From positions 1 to 21,815 of the IMG/VR virus record IMGVR_UViG_3300041403_000489: 21,815 nucleotides of DNA. One strand, written 5' to 3'. This stretch comes from a virus. Both the position numbers and the translations under genes were made by a program. Below the pieces are notes generated by a model. It worked only from the letters and a program-made list of their open reading frames with translations. It was not told where the DNA came from and did not search any database. This document shows positions 19,935 to 21,815 of this stretch, piece by piece (the first letter of the stretch is position 1; the number at the start of each line of letters is the position of its first letter).

Positions 19935-20192
19935 TCCTATTTGCAACCGACACCGTATATCTCGGCTCTGCTTAATAAGAAAGGTTTGTCGCTCAATAGA
20001 CACGCACGGACCAACGGTTAGTCCGTCTTTAAAGCGTCCGCTTTGGGCGCTAGGATATGTCCGATTATGCTACGTAGGGTCGACATATCTGACCGGGAAT
20101 TAACCCGCGTTAGATCGATAGCTATCTCTGTGCTGGGCGTCGGTACAGAGCGATATATCAAATGTCCTCTAAGGATTCGGTGGATATAGGGC
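19935..20192 (+). ncRNA. Candidate structured non-coding RNA in the tRNA cluster
   Basis: No open frame with a ribosome site spans this block, which is visibly richer in G+C than the genes around it. It is dense in inverted repeats: ACGGAC/GTCCGT (20006-20035 area), AGCGTCC/GGGCGCT with a 5-base loop (20033-20051), GATATGTC/GACATATC (about 20053-20089), CGGG/CCCG (about 20094-20106) and CTCTGT/ACAGAG (about 20125-20150). TCCTAT near the 5' end can pair with ATAGGG near 20186-20191 to close the whole. No promoter is obvious; it would be cut from the tRNA transcript. No known RNA class was recognised. Confidence 0.5.
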
Positions 20193-20202
20193 GCCCCAAA
20201 AC

Positions 20203-20278
20203 GCTGGAGTAGCTCAACTGGGAGAGCAACTGATTTGTGCTCAGTAGGTTGGGGGTTCGATTCCTCTCTCCAGCTCCA
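20203..20278 (+). tRNA. tRNA-Thr (TGT)
   Basis: Acceptor GCTGGAG/CTCCAGC, D-stem GCTC/GAGC, anticodon stem ACTGA/TCAGT with 7-base loop TTTGTGC (anticodon TGT, reads ACA), T-loop TTCGATT, discriminator T and encoded CCA. The first pairs G1-C72 and C2-G71 fit threonine identity. Bases after the anticodon are G and C rather than the usual A-A. The T-stem has two G-T pairs. Confidence 0.83.
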
Positions 20279-20279
20279 T

Positions 20280-20354
20280 GCGGGTATAGTATAATGGCTA
20301 TTACTGCAGCCTTCCAAGCTGAGGATCGGGGTTCGACTCCCCGTACCCGCTCCA
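20280..20354 (+). tRNA. tRNA-Gly (TCC)
   Basis: Acceptor GCGGGTA/TACCCGC, anticodon loop CTTCCAA on a CAGC/GCTG stem (anticodon TCC, reads GGA), T-stem CGGGG/CCCCG with loop TTCGACT, discriminator T as expected for glycine, encoded CCA. One base separates it from the Thr gene. Confidence 0.93.
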
Positions 20355-20371
20355 CCTTTATAAATAGTAGA

Positions 20372-20530
20372 ATGGAAAAAGAATTGACAATCGGTGATTA
20401 TCTCGTTATCTCACCATTTGCTTGGGTGATGTCTCAATCCATTATTCACATGGATGTGTTTTGGCTTTTTGTTGCGTGGTGGATGTTCAACTTATATGCA
20501 TATAAAAGAAGGAGCTGGGCTGATGTCTGA
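20372..20530 (+). CDS. Small membrane protein
   Basis: A 52-residue protein, MEKELTIGDYLVISPFAW then a hydrophobic, Trp-rich stretch (HMDVFWLFVAWWMFNLYAY) and a basic end KRRSWADV, so one or two membrane spans with the C-terminus inside. The ribosome site is weak (TAGTAGA). A TATAAATA octamer, like the T4 late promoter, lies at 20359-20366, five bases before the ATG, which would give a nearly leaderless RNA. The gene overlaps the next one by 8 bases. Confidence 0.6.
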   Translation: MEKELTIGDYLVISPFAWVMSQSIIHMDVFWLFVAWWMFNLYAYKRRSWADV

Positions 20531-20786
20531 TGATATTTTTGATTTTGGCTTTACAGTAGTTGATGAAGATGAACTTCAAGCAGTGCAAGATGCTCAAAAG
20601 GCAGTCGGTGATGTAGAAGTTACTGCAACCGTCACTCAGGATAAACTTGATAAATTGTATAATGCTATTACTCCTCTTCTCAATAATCTTAAAGCAAATC
20701 CAGAAAAAGAATACATCCTTTGGCCAAACAGGATTGAAAAGGTAGAGCAGTTTGAAAACTATCTCTACAAAATTTACTCCGAATAA
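20523..20786 (+). CDS. Conserved T4-like phage protein
   Basis: An 87-residue protein, MSDDIFDFGFTVVDEDELQA at the N-terminus, then a helix and the strongly recognisable LYNAITPLLNNLKANPEKEY and WPNRIEKVEQFENYLYKIY. I recall close relatives in cyanophages and other T4-like marine phages, always hypothetical. The conserved core is helical and acidic. The ATG at 20523 has AAGGAG about 9 bases upstream; an ATG at 20454 in frame lies inside the previous gene. Confidence 0.8.
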   Translation: MSDDIFDFGFTVVDEDELQAVQDAQKAVGDVEVTATVTQDKLDKLYNAITPLLNNLKANPEKEYILWPNRIEKVEQFENYLYKIYSE

Positions 20787-20835
20787 AAAAAACGTAAGTA
20801 GTTGATTTCAAATAAAAAAACATTGCATTTTTTTG

Positions 20836-20864
20836 TTTACAAATGCGCTTTTCTATGGTAGAAT
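20836..20864 (+). promoter_or_regulatory. Sigma70-type promoter
   Basis: TTTACA (20836-20841), 17 bases, TAGAAT (20859-20864), preceded by GCATTTTTTTG. It lies in the 108-base gap after the 20523 gene, which also holds A-tracts (20787-20820) but no other gene. Confidence 0.8.
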
Positions 20865-20894
20865 ATATCTATAAAATGAAAAGAGGAGTTCATT

Positions 20895-21197
20895 ATGTCT
20901 AATGTTGTTATCACTAAAAATTCTACATACGAAGAACGTATGGCTGTTATTCGCGAGACTGCTGAAAGATTTGCTAAGATCAAAGCACGTCGTGCAAGGC
21001 TAGCTGCTAGTGCAGCTCGTGTTCGCAAATACGTCGATGAGATTGACAAGCCAGAACGTAAAAAGTTCGATGATCTTATCGATAAGATGGATGAAAATCA
21101 TAATCAGTATACTGATGGTGCCAAGTATCTTGCTGAGCATTATGGCGATCGCTTGGCCGATCAAACTTCTTATGAGTCTGAAGAAGGTTGGAACTAA
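20895..21197 (+). CDS. Basic helical protein of unknown function
   Basis: A 100-residue protein: MSNVVITKNSTYEERMAVIR, a basic Ala/Arg-rich helix (FAKIKARRARLAASAARVRK), an acidic helix (ERKKFDDLIDKMDEN) and a polar tail. The helix pair suggests an oligomer or nucleic-acid binding. The leader is an almost exact copy of that at 17172-17204, with AAAGAGGAG before the ATG. The stop overlaps the next start as TAATG. No family is recognised. Confidence 0.72.
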   Translation: MSNVVITKNSTYEERMAVIRETAERFAKIKARRARLAASAARVRKYVDEIDKPERKKFDDLIDKMDENHNQYTDGAKYLAEHYGDRLADQTSYESEEGWN

Positions 21198-21556
21198 TGA
21201 CTATGCATCTTGTTCGTGGTATGACTACCACATCAACTCGCAAACGCAAGACTAAGCGCACTCCAGGCTGGCAAAAAGCTCAGGCCGAACACGATGCTTG
21301 GCTGCGTAAAATGGGTGTACACCCTGATCAACTTAAGACCAAGGAGAAATCAAGTGGCACGAGTATTCCGGACTATTCAGAAAACCGTTCAGCAATCCCG
21401 ACGTCGGACCGTGTTACAGCCATCGCCGGAAAGCGTAAAGCTCAGGAATACTCAGGTGACTACATCACCGGTCTCGCCACAATGCACAAATCTAACACAG
21501 TCCCGGTCGGTCGAGGAAGTGATCCAAAAATATACGCACAAATGAGACGAAATTAA
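21197..21556 (+). CDS. Conserved phage protein (MHLVRG ... MHKSNxVPV family)
   Basis: A 119-residue protein of a family I recall from many unrelated phages, with a basic N-terminal part (MHLVRGMTTTSTRKRKTKR), EHDAWLRKMGVH in the middle, a disordered centre and the conserved end YSGDYITGLATMHKSNTVPV followed by a terminal MRRN. The family has no established function; the wide spread across phages suggests a general early role. The ATG at 21197 is set by the TAATG overlap. The C-terminal signature residues all lie in the last 40 amino acids. Confidence 0.78.
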   Translation: MTMHLVRGMTTTSTRKRKTKRTPGWQKAQAEHDAWLRKMGVHPDQLKTKEKSSGTSIPDYSENRSAIPTSDRVTAIAGKRKAQEYSGDYITGLATMHKSNTVPVGRGSDPKIYAQMRRN

Positions 21557-21559
21557 TGG

Positions 21560-21588
21560 TTTACTTTTTCGGAGAACTGTGGTAGAAT
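21560..21588 (+). promoter_or_regulatory. Sigma70-type promoter
   Basis: TTTACT (21560-21565), 17 bases, TAGAAT (21583-21588), followed by the shared ATATCTA. It begins 3 bases after the previous stop codon. Confidence 0.8.
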
Positions 21589-21594
21589 ATATCT

Positions 21595-21751
21595 AGAATG
21601 AAGAATAGTCGAACGAGTATAAACGTGGTTAAGCCTGTAAACGACTTTAAAATTAAGACGCAGGTGGGAGTGGTCTATTCGCCCTCAGTAGATAGGAATA
21701 CGGGTCCTAAGCACGACTGTAAAAGGCTTACTTATATAGTTTGTTGAGGAG
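21595..21751 (+). ncRNA. Long structured 5' leader (possible cis-regulatory RNA)
   Basis: About 165 bases separate this promoter from its gene, against about 30 for the other promoters of this family, and no ORF with a ribosome site fills them. TAAGCCT (21630-21636) pairs with AGGCTTA (21724-21730), closing a domain. AGTCG (21607-21611) can pair with CGACT at 21642-21646 or at 21714-21718, two exclusive options. The two CGACT copies lie in a 12-base direct repeat (ACGACTTTAAAA and ACGACTGTAAAA). Together this suggests a switching leader. Confidence 0.45.
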
Positions 21752-21759
21752 CAAATATT

Positions 21760-21815
21760 ATGGCATTACCAAAGCGCACTAAAAAGAAAACTGTCCGTGC
21801 ACGTCGCCGTACTGG
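21760..21815 (+). CDS. N-terminal start of a very basic protein (3' end outside window)
   Basis: ATG at 21760 with TTGAGGAG about 9 bases upstream; 18 codons are visible: MALPKRTKKKTVRARRRT. Half of the residues are Lys or Arg. The start resembles that of ribosomal protein bL32 (MAVPKR-type), but with 18 residues this is only a hint; a DNA-binding or head protein is equally possible. It is served by its own promoter and a long structured leader, which is unusual in this window. Confidence 0.6.
   Translation, partial: MALPKRTKKKTVRARRRT

Noticed and set aside
19935-20192. Group I intron or tmRNA in the gene-free block
   Set aside because: No recognisable P3/P7 core, no split gene around it, and no tRNA-Ala-like ends or tag frame.
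20203-20278. tRNA-His (GTG) reading of the third tRNA
   Set aside because: GTG is present in the loop, but the perfect ACTGA/TCAGT stem puts the anticodon at TGT; shifting the stem to read GTG destroys its pairing, and the extra G at position -1 typical of His tRNAs is absent.
20018-20355. Minus-strand open frames across the tRNA-Thr and tRNA-Gly genes
   Set aside because: They are antisense to tRNA genes and to the structured block, and their peptides resemble the usual spurious translations of tRNAs.
1-21815. CRISPR arrays, insertion sequences, integrase or att site
   Set aside because: No regularly spaced repeats, transposase or recombinase motifs, or duplicated tRNA 3' ends were found.

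Overview
The window looks like a piece of a large lytic tailed-phage genome of the T4-like (myovirus) type, most likely from a marine or other aquatic phage of a Gram-negative, probably proteobacterial, host. The grounds are: every gene lies on the + strand; stops and starts overlap as ATGA or TAATG almost throughout; the base composition is AT-rich; and gene types typical of T4-like phages occur together (T4-type RNase H/5' exonuclease, PhoH-like ATPase, PD-(D/E)XK exonuclease, SNase-like nuclease, GIY-YIG-like nuclease, glutaredoxin, cobalamin-dependent ribonucleotide reductase, a tRNA cluster). The family names come from motifs and from memory; no database search was run. The host cannot be fixed from the sequence.

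Layout. 1-2017: tail of an unknown gene, a class 3 lipase, a thermonuclease-like nuclease, two small membrane proteins and a conserved phage protein. 2033-5027: a consensus promoter, then nrdJ, a DUF1289-type protein, a zinc ribbon and a GIY-YIG-like nuclease with an apparently split ribosome binding site. 5028-8958: a promoter, an 11-codon leader, RNase H, further conserved phage genes, a promoter/inverted-repeat/leader arrangement at 6585-6657, PhoH and a MGME1-like exonuclease. 8972-10390: a promoter, an unknown gene, a HAD 5'-nucleotidase, a TTG-start gene and an EF-hand membrane protein.

10415-17132 is a 6.7 kb glycan-modification island of ten tightly packed genes: four DxD glycosyltransferases (three with a shared N-terminus), two GT25-like transferases, an FkbM-type methyltransferase, a second sugar-O-methyltransferase-like protein, a sulfotransferase and a Rossmann-like glycan-type protein. 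Together they could build a methylated and sulfated glycan on phage particles or on the host surface. This is an inference.

17143-21815 is a set of short transcription units, each behind a near-identical promoter (TTTAC or TGTAC, exactly 17 nt, TATAAT or TAGAAT). They encode small unknown proteins, a SWIM-type zinc finger, an HExxH metalloprotease, a secreted glycine-zipper protein and a glutaredoxin. Four tRNAs (Arg-TCT, Leu-TAA, Thr-TGT, Gly-TCC) surround a roughly 260-nt gene-free, hairpin-rich block that is a good candidate for an unannotated structured RNA. The window ends with a roughly 165-nt structured leader in front of a very basic protein that is cut off by the window edge.

The nucleotide genes (NrdJ, HAD nucleotidase, glutaredoxin) fit the usual supply of deoxynucleotides from host pools. 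RNase H, the exonucleases and the SNase fit DNA replication and degradation. The promoter family resembles the T4 early type and suggests expression by unmodified host RNA polymerase early in infection.
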